From Solirubrobacteraceae bacterium (GTDB taxonomy: Bacteria > Actinomycetota > Thermoleophilia > Solirubrobacterales > Solirubrobacteraceae), in NCBI GenBank assembly GCA_030043235.1, contig JASHYF010000378.1:1-13215 (forward strand): 13,215 nt of DNA. Reading direction: 5' to 3'. Each line of letters begins with the position of its first letter. Position 1 is the first letter of the stretch. The translations under genes and the position numbers were made by a program. Positions 6,199 through 12,829 of the stretch are shown one piece after another. A model generated the notes under the pieces. The model ran no database searches and was not told the origin of the DNA. It saw only the letters and a program-made list of their open reading frames with translations.

Positions 6199-6981
6199 TC
6201 AGGCCTCGAGCGGATCGGCCGAGTACGCTTCGCGCACGCGCGGGGAGCGCCACGGCGCCATCGAGCTCGATGCGCCGGCCCCGGCCAGGACGCCGTTGAC
6301 ATGGGCATAGTGGCACGCGCCCGTGCGGTTGCTGACGCCGAGCTTGCGATAGATGTTCGAGAGATGGAACTTCACCGTCTGGCAGGTGATCCACAGCTGC
6401 TGGGCGATCTCGCGGTTGGTGGCGCCCGCGGCGACCAGTTGCAGGATTCCGAGCTCGCGGCTTGTCAGTGACAGATGCTCGGCAGCGAGCGCATCGGGCG
6501 CTTCGCCGTGCGAGGCGATGCAGGCTGGGGCGTGCACGATGTGTCCCTTCAGCGCCTCGTCGAGGAACGTCGCGAGGGCGCCCGGATGGATCGCCTTTGA
6601 GATCGCGCTGCACGCACCAGCTTCGAAGGCGCGCTCGAGACAGTCTGCCGCCATCCGAATGGCGAGGAAGACGATATTGAGATGCTCGTTGTCCTCCTTG
6701 ATGCTGCGGATCAAAGCGATCGCCTGATCGGGGCTGTCGGCTTCATCCACGAGCACCACGTCCGCCCCCGTATCTCTGACGATGGCCGCAGTCGCCCGTC
6801 GCGGGTCGAGGTACCCGAGCAGCTCAAACGCGCGGCCGTCCTGCAGCCCGGCGCGCATCGCCCCGACCATCATCGCGTTGTCGGTCACCACCACGAGCCG
6901 CTTCAGGCGCGAGCCCTCCTGGGAACGAGCCTGAAGCGGCGGCGAGTTCCTCTCGGCTATCACGTGCTGCCCCTTGTCCAT
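6199..6981 (-). CDS. NarL/FixJ (LuxR-type) response regulator
   Basis: The 260-residue protein has a receiver domain at about residues 27-145 and a C-terminal LuxR helix-turn-helix at about 170-230. In the receiver, VVVTDN (30-35) ends the first strand, DVVLVDEAD places the phosphoacceptor at Asp79, and AISKAI supplies the conserved Lys129. Only one acidic residue (Asp34) fills the usual D/E-D pair, and Ala107 takes the usual Ser/Thr place, so phosphorylation may be altered. The HTH has the classic LTSRELGILQLVAAGATNRE (172-191) and TVKFHLSNIYRKLGVSNRT (202-220). No histidine kinase is encoded nearby. It is the first gene of the carrier-protein operon and probably controls it and itself. Two 13-bp direct repeats sit immediately upstream. 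The C-terminal tail after the HTH (about 225-260) is Ala/Ser/Arg-rich without a motif. Confidence 0.92.
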   Translation of the reverse strand: MDKGQHVIAERNSPPLQARSQEGSRLKRLVVVTDNAMMVGAMRAGLQDGRAFELLGYLDPRRATAAIVRDTGADVVLVDEADSPDQAIALIRSIKEDNEHLNIVFLAIRMAADCLERAFEAGACSAISKAIHPGALATFLDEALKGHIVHAPACIASHGEAPDALAAEHLSLTSRELGILQLVAAGATNREIAQQLWITCQTVKFHLSNIYRKLGVSNRTGACHYAHVNGVLAGAGASSSMAPWRSPRVREAYSADPLEA

Positions 6982-6986
6982 TAGTC

Positions 6987-7018
6987 CGCCCTGAGATGCT
7001 TAGCTCGCCCTGAGATGC
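6987..7018. repeat. Pair of 13-bp direct repeats immediately upstream of the response-regulator start
   Basis: CGCCCTGAGATGC occurs perfectly at 6987-6999 and 7006-7018, a 19-bp period (minus strand GCATCTCAGGGCG). The proximal copy ends 5 nt before ATG 6981, and its AGGGCG may serve as the ribosome site. Spacing near two helical turns would suit two protomers of a DNA-binding dimer, or an RNA-level control element, but a simple local duplication is equally possible. Confidence 0.6.
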
Positions 7019-7101
7019 CGTCCGTTGTGCATCCGTGTCGATCCTCGATGTGGACAGATCAGCCGACCTCCGCCCCCTGCTGCTGCCTGCCCGAGTCGGG
7101 G

Positions 7102-7135
7102 ATCATAGCGCTGCGGGTCGGATTTTGCGAGGAAA
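7102..7135 (-). promoter_or_regulatory. Candidate promoter for the response-regulator/carrier-protein operon
   Basis: On the minus strand TATGAT (7107-7102) matches 5 of 6 bases of a -10 box. The -35 region is poor (TCGCAA with a 17-nt spacer, 3 of 6), but it is preceded by an A/T-rich run at about 7121-7141 that stands out in this GC-rich DNA and could act as an UP element. The leader to ATG 6981 would be about 115 nt and includes the two direct repeats. The rest of the 276-nt gap (6982-7257) holds a 10-bp palindrome CCGTGCACGG at 7228-7237 just past the methyltransferase stop. No clear intrinsic terminator is seen. Confidence 0.38.
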
Positions 7136-7257
7136 TTTTTTGGGCACTGGCAGAAACCGCGCCAGCGTCCTGCCCGCTCGGCGCGGGTCGGCGACACTGC
7201 GCCGCCTGCCGGCCAGCTTGCCCATGTCCGTGCACGGCGCCTGCGTCGCTCATCGGG

Positions 7258-8100
7258 CTATCGGGCTTGCAGCGGGCGGCAGATGAACACGTCGTCGTTC
7301 GGGAAGAGGTCGCTCTCGCGGCGCAGTCCCTCGCGGGCGATCTTCCCGGCGTCGAGCTCGCCGAGATAGGCGACCGTCTCGACCGCGAAGCCGGCCGCCG
7401 CCACGCGCTCGGCGAAATCGCGACCGTAGAGGCGCAGATGGTCGCTCTGGCCGAAAACGCGATGACGATCCGCGGGGGCGGTGACCGTGGGGTCTTCGAG
7501 CGTCGCGGCGCGCGCAGGGTCTATCGGCGACATCAGGATCGCGCGCCCGTCGCAAGCGAGGACGCGGTGAATCTCGCGGAGGGCGAGGCGATCGTCCTCG
7601 ACGTGCTCGAGTACGTGACTGCAGAGCACCACGTCGAACGAGCTATCCGGGTAGGGCAGGTCCAGCAGATCGACGTTGTCCATCGCCAGCGGCGACTCGA
7701 GGTCCGCGCTGCGATAGCTCAGGTTCTCGAGGCTCTGCAGCTGTCGTTGCAGGCCGTACTCGGGGGCGATGTGCAGGAGATCGAGCGACGCCTCGAACAG
7801 GTCGGTACGCTCACGCAGGAAGCGGATCAGCAGCCGGTGGCGCTCGAGCGAGCCGCAGCGCGGGCAACGGCCCGGGTGGACTCCGCGATGCGCGATGAAG
7901 CTGTCGAACTCCCCACCGCAGCACGGGCAGTGCACCTCGTGCCCACGATGGAGCGCCGAGCGAACGGCGCCGAACAGCTGCGGGCGTATACGCGCCGGGA
8001 CGAGCCCGCGCGCCACGCGCCGCTGCCAGGAGGGCTCGTACGACGGTCGCTCGGCAGCGGCGGTCCTGTCGGTCGTCGCCGAGGAGGCTTCGCGAAACAT
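7258..8100 (-). CDS. SAM-dependent methyltransferase with N-terminal zinc-ribbon-like segment
   Basis: From ATG 8100 the protein has 280 residues. An N-terminal pair HCPCCGG (57-63) and RCPRCGS (78-84) supplies Cys58, Cys61, Cys79 and Cys82, a probable structural zinc site. The class I methyltransferase core follows: DLLHIAPEYG (107-116) stands where the glycine-rich SAM motif usually is, with DLPYPDSSFDVVLCSHVLEH (147-166) as the Methyltransf_11-type motif. Such proteins are frequent in polysaccharide and glycoconjugate clusters, so the substrate is probably a sugar or sugar-linked intermediate, but this is inference. An in-frame GTG at 8190 would add 30 residues and overlap the DUF354 gene by 35 nt; I prefer ATG 8100, though neither start has a good Shine-Dalgarno. 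It is the last gene of the glycan operon. Confidence 0.85.
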   Translation of the reverse strand: MFREASSATTDRTAAAERPSYEPSWQRRVARGLVPARIRPQLFGAVRSALHRGHEVHCPCCGGEFDSFIAHRGVHPGRCPRCGSLERHRLLIRFLRERTDLFEASLDLLHIAPEYGLQRQLQSLENLSYRSADLESPLAMDNVDLLDLPYPDSSFDVVLCSHVLEHVEDDRLALREIHRVLACDGRAILMSPIDPARAATLEDPTVTAPADRHRVFGQSDHLRLYGRDFAERVAAAGFAVETVAYLGELDAGKIAREGLRRESDLFPNDDVFICRPLQAR

Positions 8101-8155
8101 GCTCAAGCAACGCGCGCAGCTGGAGAGGACTTTCGCCTCGTGCTCGCCCGCGCCG

Positions 8156-9226
8156 CTACGCAGCCCGCTCGGCCGGCCGCCGGCCGGCACGCTGCACGGA
8201 CGCTCGTCTGGCGGCCTGCACGATCATGGAGACGAGCTGCTCGAGCAGCTGCGGATTGCTGTCGAGGCGCTCGAGCGGCCCCCGAGCGCGCAGCTCGATC
8301 CCCGCCAGATCGCGCGCGTCCGCCAGCAGCTTCGCGCGGCCTATCTGCTCGAGCCAGCTGTCGACGGCGCCGATCTTGCTCTGAAAGATGCCGTAGGCCG
8401 GGATCCCGAGGTAGGCGGCCTCGCGCAGCATGGTCCCGCCGGAGCAGACCACCAGATCGACGCTCTTCAGCAGAGAGACGAACGGGACCGGGCGCTGCAG
8501 GATCAGGGGCGTGTGTCGCCACGGCAGGTCCTCCAGCAGGCCCACCTGTGAGCGCTCACGCGGCGAGAACACGACCAGCGCGTTGGCGCTCGCGAGGTGG
8601 GCGAGCGCTGCTCTCGCAAAGTCGGTCGAGCCGGCGTTGTAATAGTGACTGGTCTCCGAAGGGGGGCGGAACAAGATCCGCACCGCGTGCTCGGGAGCGC
8701 AACCGAGGTCGTGCGGGCTGATCGCGTCCACGTCCACGCCGGCGAACGTCAGGTCCTCCTTCAGGCCCGCGAAGGCGACGAGCTGGCTCATGCGCAAGCC
8801 GCGGCGGCGGAAAGCGTCCTTGCCGATCACCTCCGGGTGCAGGATCGTCGAGCCGGTCAGGCGATACAGGCTCACGTGGGCGTGCTCGTAGTCGCTGATC
8901 AGAAAGCTCGGGATCCGCATCCAGGACGCTGCCATCGCGGCTGCGCGCGACGCTGCAAGCACCGCGTCGGGTCTGCTGGAGCCGCTGAAGAAGCGCGACA
9001 GCTCGCGCGCGCGCACGCCGGCGGCCGCCGCCTTGTACAGCTTGCCCCTGCCCACGCGGGCACCGAACGCCGTTGCCGGCACGCCGGCGTCCGCCAACAA
9101 CTCCAACGTGCTCCCGTAGTCGCGCGTCGTGATCACGGTCTGCGCTCCTGCGCTCTCGAACGCGCGCCGGAAGGGAAGCAGATACTGCACCTGGGGCGGG
9201 TTCTCGATGTCGATCCAGATCCTCAT
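8156..9226 (-). CDS. DUF354 family protein (GT-B glycosyltransferase-like)
   Basis: The 356-residue protein opens with MRIWIDIENPPQVQYLLPF, the family's hallmark start (WIDI-N-P-V). It has SDYEH (111-115) and a C-terminal nucleotide-sugar-type motif VVCSGGTMLREAAYLGIPAY (259-278), resembling the donor-binding site of MurG- and WecB-like GT-B folds. DUF354 proteins are found in archaeal and bacterial surface-polysaccharide loci, but their reaction is not established to my knowledge. No membrane helix is evident, so it is probably cytosolic. It starts 19 nt after the stop of the upstream gene with no strong Shine-Dalgarno. The Arg/Ala-rich C-terminal tail after about residue 335 is probably disordered. 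Confidence 0.85.
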   Translation of the reverse strand: MRIWIDIENPPQVQYLLPFRRAFESAGAQTVITTRDYGSTLELLADAGVPATAFGARVGRGKLYKAAAAGVRARELSRFFSGSSRPDAVLAASRAAAMAASWMRIPSFLISDYEHAHVSLYRLTGSTILHPEVIGKDAFRRRGLRMSQLVAFAGLKEDLTFAGVDVDAISPHDLGCAPEHAVRILFRPPSETSHYYNAGSTDFARAALAHLASANALVVFSPRERSQVGLLEDLPWRHTPLILQRPVPFVSLLKSVDLVVCSGGTMLREAAYLGIPAYGIFQSKIGAVDSWLEQIGRAKLLADARDLAGIELRARGPLERLDSNPQLLEQLVSMIVQAARRASVQRAGRRPAERAA

Positions 9227-9245
9227 CGGATCGTGTATCGCGTGC

Positions 9246-10409
9246 TCAGGCAGCGGGCTGGCGCAGCGCGGCGGGGGAGCGAAGTCGCGGCATGTCGGCG
9301 CAACCGGACCAAGCGTAGAGGATCCAGCCGGGATGGTATGAGCGGCATTCGCGGTTCAGCCGCACGCGCGGGCTGTGGGCGGGGGCCGCGCTGGCTCGGG
9401 GGCCGAGACCGCGCAGGTACCGCCGCGCGCGCGGCCAGCGCTCGGGGCGCTCGATCGATCGATAGAACCACGCGTACGGGTCATGGCGAAGCATTGGAGT
9501 CTCGAGATCGTTGTGGCCGAAGTTCCACTGAAGGCTGCGCTCGATCGCGGTGCCGATTCCGGCGATGCCGTAGCCTTTCGCGGGGAAGAGAAAGAGCATC
9601 GCCATGCTGTCCTGGTGGACGGAGAAGATCGGGTAGACGTCGATCGTAGCCGCGCTGCGGACATCGATCATCCACGGCCACGCACCGTCCTCGCGCTGGA
9701 TCGCCAACACGCGCTCGACGCAGGTCGTGAACAGCTCACGCGCTTCTGCGCTGGCGAAGGCCTCGCCGTACTCGTGCAGCGCGCGCAGGAAATACACGAC
9801 GCTCCCGAAGGAGACCGTGTGCGCACGGTAGCGCAGCGTGCTGTGCATGGGCATGCCCGAGCCGGGGTGCACGAAGCTGGCCCGGATCAGATCGAAGATC
9901 CGCTGCGCGAGCGCCTGCGCATGCGGCTCGCTCGCCCACGAAGTTGCACCCCACAGCATCCAGGCGAGCTCCTGGATGTTCAGTCGCCATGCGGCGCCCC
10001 TGCGGGCGACGCTGTGCTCGAGGCGCTGGAGCGAGCGCCCGACGGCCGGGTTCGTGCGATCGGCGGCCGCCAGCAGTGTCAGCAGGAGGCCGTGGTCGCC
10101 GCAGTTCACGATCGCCGACTCGTACGCTGAGACGAACTCTCGCACCCGGCCTCGCACCGCGCCGAGCCACTCGATCTCGCCGCGATGCCGCTCAGCCTCA
10201 CTGAGGCCGAGATAGGTGTTGATGGTGTAGCGCAGGGAAAGCGGCATCGCGAAGTCATCGATCACCTCTCCCCGCCTGCCGACACGCGACGCGGCGGCGA
10301 ACAGCGCTCGCCGTGCGTCGTATGCGTGGCTGAGATAGTCGAGCGCCTCGTCGCAGTAGTCGTTCACAGGGAGCCCCTGCAGGGGAACGCCGGTATCGGG
10401 AACGCTCAT
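9246..10409 (-). CDS. Hypothetical protein, probable alpha/alpha-toroid-like fold (387 aa), in glycan operon
   Basis: I do not recognise a named family. ATG 10409 overlaps the epimerase stop as ATGA, which argues against longer starts inside that gene. The protein is mainly helical, with spaced aromatic and acidic motifs: NTYLGLSEAE, NIQELAWMLWGATSWA, HTVSFGSVVYFLRALHEYG, IQREDGAWPWMIDV and YPIFSVHQDSMAMLFLFPA. A Q-x-x-D-G-x-W-P-W element, like those in prenyltransferase/squalene-cyclase repeats and in alpha/alpha-barrel lyases or glycosidases, suggests a toroid with a substrate cleft. The abundant Trp, Tyr and His residues (for example NDLETPMLRHDPYAWFYRS) fit carbohydrate binding. No signal peptide is present. 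Its place between wecB and DUF354 points to a role in making or processing the same glycan. The function is unknown. Confidence 0.75.
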   Translation of the reverse strand: MSVPDTGVPLQGLPVNDYCDEALDYLSHAYDARRALFAAASRVGRRGEVIDDFAMPLSLRYTINTYLGLSEAERHRGEIEWLGAVRGRVREFVSAYESAIVNCGDHGLLLTLLAAADRTNPAVGRSLQRLEHSVARRGAAWRLNIQELAWMLWGATSWASEPHAQALAQRIFDLIRASFVHPGSGMPMHSTLRYRAHTVSFGSVVYFLRALHEYGEAFASAEARELFTTCVERVLAIQREDGAWPWMIDVRSAATIDVYPIFSVHQDSMAMLFLFPAKGYGIAGIGTAIERSLQWNFGHNDLETPMLRHDPYAWFYRSIERPERWPRARRYLRGLGPRASAAPAHSPRVRLNRECRSYHPGWILYAWSGCADMPRLRSPAALRQPAA

Positions 10410-11599
10410 GGCGCCGCGTCCAGTGCCAGCGACTCGGTGGCAGGCGCCGGCCGGTCGGCGGCCGCCCTCAGATCTGCGAGCAGCACGTCGGCCACGCGCG
10501 CCGAGGCCTTGCCATCCCAGCCGTGTGGAACGCTCAGGGTGGTGGGCGAGCTCGCAAGCCACCCCGGAATACCGGTGATCGCCTGTGGCTGCAGTCCGAG
10601 CAGCCTGTTGCTGCCGTGCGTGATCGTTATCGGGCGCTCGGTGTTCTCACGCAGCGTGAAGCATGGAACGCGCAAGAAGGTCGTCTCCTCCTGCACTCCG
10701 CCCGAGTCTGTCAGCACGCCGCTCGCGAACATCTCCAGCGCCAGGAAGTCCAGGTAGCCGACCGGGTGCACGACCTGAAGGCCGCGCACAGCCGCCGGAT
10801 CCCGGGCAAGGCGCGTTCGCGTGCGCGGATGCATGGGAAACACCACCGGCAACTCGCGGGCGACCTCCGCGAGCGCACCCATGACCTGCTCGAGCAGCGG
10901 CCCGTCGACCAGCATCGGTCGATGCAGCGTCACGAGCAGGTAGCGCCGCCGCTCCAGCGCGAGGTCGCGATGTACGCTCGACGCTCCGATGCGCGGGCGC
11001 AGGCGCACGAGCGTGTCGATCATCGTGTTGCCTACGAACTGCACCCGCTCATCGGCGATTCCCTCCCGACCCAGATTGGCCGCCGCCTCGGGGCTGTGGA
11101 TGAAGCACCAGCGCGAGAGCTGGTCGACGAGCAGGCGGTTGAGCTCCTCCGGCATCGAACGATCGAAGCTTCGCAGTCCGGCCTCGAGGTGCGCGATCGG
11201 GATCCCGAGCTTGGCTGCCGCCAGGGCTGCGGCGAGCGTGGAGTTGACGTCGCCAGGGACGACGACGGCGCATGGCTGCAGCTCGCTTAGGACACCCTCC
11301 AAGCGCTCGAGCGCGCGCGCGGTCTGCACGCCGTGCGTGCCGGAACCGACCCCGAGCAGGTAGTCGGGCTTCGGCAGGCCGAGCTCCCCGAAGAATATCT
11401 CCGACATCTCAGCGTCGTAGTGCTGGCCGGTGTGCACGAGAACATGACGCAGCTCAGGCGCACGGGCGCGCATCTCGGAGACGACCGGCGCCATCTTGAC
11501 GAAGTTTGGCCGTGCGCCCACGACGTAGACGATCGTCGTGTTGCTGCTCGGCCCAGAGGCGAGCCGCCGGCCTACGCGCTTGGCAAGGAGCTCGCGCAC
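10406..11599 (-). CDS. wecB: UDP-N-acetylglucosamine 2-epimerase (non-hydrolysing)
   Basis: This enzyme interconverts UDP-GlcNAc and UDP-ManNAc, the entry to ManNAc-type sugars of surface glycans. The 397-residue length is usual for the family, with a short extra N-terminus. Signature stretches are VVGARPNFVKMAPVV (26-40), HTGQHYD (56-62), VPGDVNSTLAAALAAAKLG (114-132), HLEAGLRS (137-144), PEELNR (150-155), TLHRP (224-228) and LTDSGGVQEE (296-305). Catalytic-type acids Asp117, Glu139 and Glu151 and the His226 are present, so it should be active. The residues after HRP (MLVD) differ from the more usual SNVD or AENVD. The start is GTG 11599, with an AGGTGA upstream that overlaps the glycosyltransferase stop 9 nt away. 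Its TGA overlaps the next ATG. Confidence 0.93.
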   Translation of the reverse strand: MRELLAKRVGRRLASGPSSNTTIVYVVGARPNFVKMAPVVSEMRARAPELRHVLVHTGQHYDAEMSEIFFGELGLPKPDYLLGVGSGTHGVQTARALERLEGVLSELQPCAVVVPGDVNSTLAAALAAAKLGIPIAHLEAGLRSFDRSMPEELNRLLVDQLSRWCFIHSPEAAANLGREGIADERVQFVGNTMIDTLVRLRPRIGASSVHRDLALERRRYLLVTLHRPMLVDGPLLEQVMGALAEVARELPVVFPMHPRTRTRLARDPAAVRGLQVVHPVGYLDFLALEMFASGVLTDSGGVQEETTFLRVPCFTLRENTERPITITHGSNRLLGLQPQAITGIPGWLASSPTTLSVPHGWDGKASARVADVLLADLRAAADRPAPATESLALDAAP

Positions 11600-11608
11600 A
11601 AGAACCCG

Positions 11609-12604
11609 TCACCTAGTCGTCTGGCCGGTCGTGTCGGGCTCCGGCTCCGGCTCGCGCGCCCGATCCGCGGATGTGAGGCCCCGCGCATCCCCCGGCGCGC
11701 GCTCGACCACCTGGCCGGTGGTCGAGCGCCGAGCGCCGCCACGCGTGCCGCGCATAGCCAGGAACGCACGCCGCATACGCTGCTCGTCGCGGATCGCGCC
11801 CACCACTCGGGCATCGGGGTATCGAGGCATTCGCCGCGAGAACGCGCTCACATAGCCGACGATCAGCGCCAGCGCCGAGCGCTGGTGCATCGCCCTGTAG
11901 CTGGAGCGCATGAGCAGGTAGGAGGGGCGATAGCCCAGCTGGTAGGCAGCGACTCCCTGGCGATGCCAGCTTTCCCACAAGCTCCCATCGTTCGTCGCCT
12001 CCGGCCGGTTGTGGTAATAGGGCAGGTGACGGAGCGTCCGCGTGCAGAACCCTGCCAGCCGTGCCTTGGTCTCGTCGATCGTCGTGAAGGCCGCTCCCTC
12101 CAGCGGCAGCACGGCGTCGAGACAGGCACGTCGATACACGCGCGACTGACCAAAGCAGTGGTCGCCAAACAGGCTCACTTCGCGCCAAGCGCCACGATGC
12201 TCCTCCAGGCACGCCCCGCTGGCGATCCCCAGTCCCTCGTCCTGCTCGAACGCCCTCAGCAGGCCGCAGAAATAGTCCTCTCCAAATGATACGTCGGCGT
12301 CGACCTTCGCCACGAGATCTCCACTCCCTGCGAGCGCCTCCACTCCTGCTTGGAAAGCGCGCTCGGCGATCGTCCTGCGGTACTTGATCGACGGCTCGAT
12401 CTGCATGACCTCGATCCATGGATGCGCGCGCGCGAGCGCTGACGCGAGCGCCAGCGTCCCATCCTGGGAGCCGTTCTCGACGATTATCCACTTGACCGGC
12501 TTGACGCTCTGGGCGAGCAGCGACTCAGCGAGCCGCGCGAGGTTCCTCTCCTCGTCGCGAGCTGGAGTCACCGCCGCATAGGTGAGGCTGCACTCAGCGC
12601 CCAT
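11609..12604 (-). CDS. Glycosyltransferase family 2
   Basis: The 331-residue protein has a GT-A nucleotide-sugar core. Residues 12-20 read AVTPARDEE-like, the strand KWIIVENGSQDGT (38-50) carries the donor-binding acidic/polar turn, and KVDADV (100-105) gives the D-x-D metal site (Asp102, Asp104). FTTIDETKARLAGF lies in the acceptor half and could hold the catalytic acid. A charged, low-complexity tail (about 285-331) ends the protein, and no clear transmembrane helix is present. It probably adds a sugar to a lipid-linked or protein-linked glycan using products such as UDP-ManNAc derivatives from the next gene. ATG 12604 has no Shine-Dalgarno, and a candidate -10 box lies only 9 nt upstream, suggesting leaderless translation. 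It is the first gene of the minus-strand glycan operon. Confidence 0.9.
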   Translation of the reverse strand: MGAECSLTYAAVTPARDEERNLARLAESLLAQSVKPVKWIIVENGSQDGTLALASALARAHPWIEVMQIEPSIKYRRTIAERAFQAGVEALAGSGDLVAKVDADVSFGEDYFCGLLRAFEQDEGLGIASGACLEEHRGAWREVSLFGDHCFGQSRVYRRACLDAVLPLEGAAFTTIDETKARLAGFCTRTLRHLPYYHNRPEATNDGSLWESWHRQGVAAYQLGYRPSYLLMRSSYRAMHQRSALALIVGYVSAFSRRMPRYPDARVVGAIRDEQRMRRAFLAMRGTRGGARRSTTGQVVERAPGDARGLTSADRAREPEPEPDTTGQTTR

Positions 12605-12613
12605 TGGCTGGCG

Positions 12614-12641
12614 ATTGTAGACCGTGCGTTGCGGCTGGCGA
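12614..12641 (-). promoter_or_regulatory. Candidate promoter of the glycan operon, predicting a leaderless mRNA
   Basis: On the minus strand TACAAT (12619-12614, 5 of 6) follows TCGCCA (12641-12636, 4 of 6) by 16 nt. Transcription would start at about 12607, some 3 nt before or at the glycosyltransferase ATG 12604. The lack of any Shine-Dalgarno fits leaderless initiation, which is common in actinobacteria. Confidence 0.42.
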
Positions 12642-12667
12642 GACGTCCACTGGTATAGGTTGAGGCA

Positions 12668-12686
12668 CCTCGCCTGGCCAGGGAGG
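12668..12686. repeat. Near-palindrome in the divergent intergenic region (possible operator)
   Basis: CCTGGCCAGG (12673-12682) is a perfect 10-bp palindrome, extended by CCTC on one side and GAGG on the other with a one-base asymmetry. It lies just downstream of a weak plus-strand -10-like TGGTATAGG (12651-12659), so it could be an operator for the divergent epimerase gene. GC-rich DNA gives such palindromes by chance fairly often. Confidence 0.35.
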
Positions 12687-12753
12687 GGGGCGCCGGGAGT
12701 GCGCCGCTTGCCCGGAAAACATGTTCTGAGACCAGGCTATGCCGGCCGCAAAA

Positions 12754-12772
12754 GAAGCGCTGCTGCCGCTTC
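12754..12772 (+). repeat. Short hairpin in the leader of the sugar epimerase gene
   Basis: GAAGCG (12754-12759) and CGCTTC (12767-12772) can pair over a 7-nt loop, with flanking AAA and TTT able to add three pairs across a bulged G. There is no long T-run, so it is not a convincing terminator. It may be a leader structure or chance. Confidence 0.25.
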
Positions 12773-12817
12773 GTTTCGTGCGTGAACGAGCATGGACGAG
12801 AACCGGTGGAATTGTGC

Positions 12818-12823
12818 GAGAGG
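12818..12823 (+). promoter_or_regulatory. Ribosome binding site of the sugar epimerase gene
   Basis: GAGAGG lies 6 nt before ATG 12830. This ATG opens directly into the Rossmann-fold start KTLVTGGAGFIG, so the start is well fixed. The ATG at 12792 is in another frame. Confidence 0.65.
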
Positions 12824-12829
12824 CTCTGG

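Noticed and set aside
7121..7143. A/T-rich tract as an intrinsic terminator of the glycan operon
   Set aside because: Read on the minus strand it is mainly A-rich with no preceding stable hairpin; it fits a promoter-upstream element better.
7000..7197. Minus-strand 65-codon frame between the two operons
   Set aside because: It covers the candidate promoter and part of the direct repeats, has no Shine-Dalgarno and no overlap pattern with its neighbours.
7015..9649. Plus-strand frames of 568 and 350 codons opposite the methyltransferase and DUF354 genes
   Set aside because: Composition is shadow-like, with long Arg/Ala/Pro runs, and they contradict well-supported minus-strand genes.
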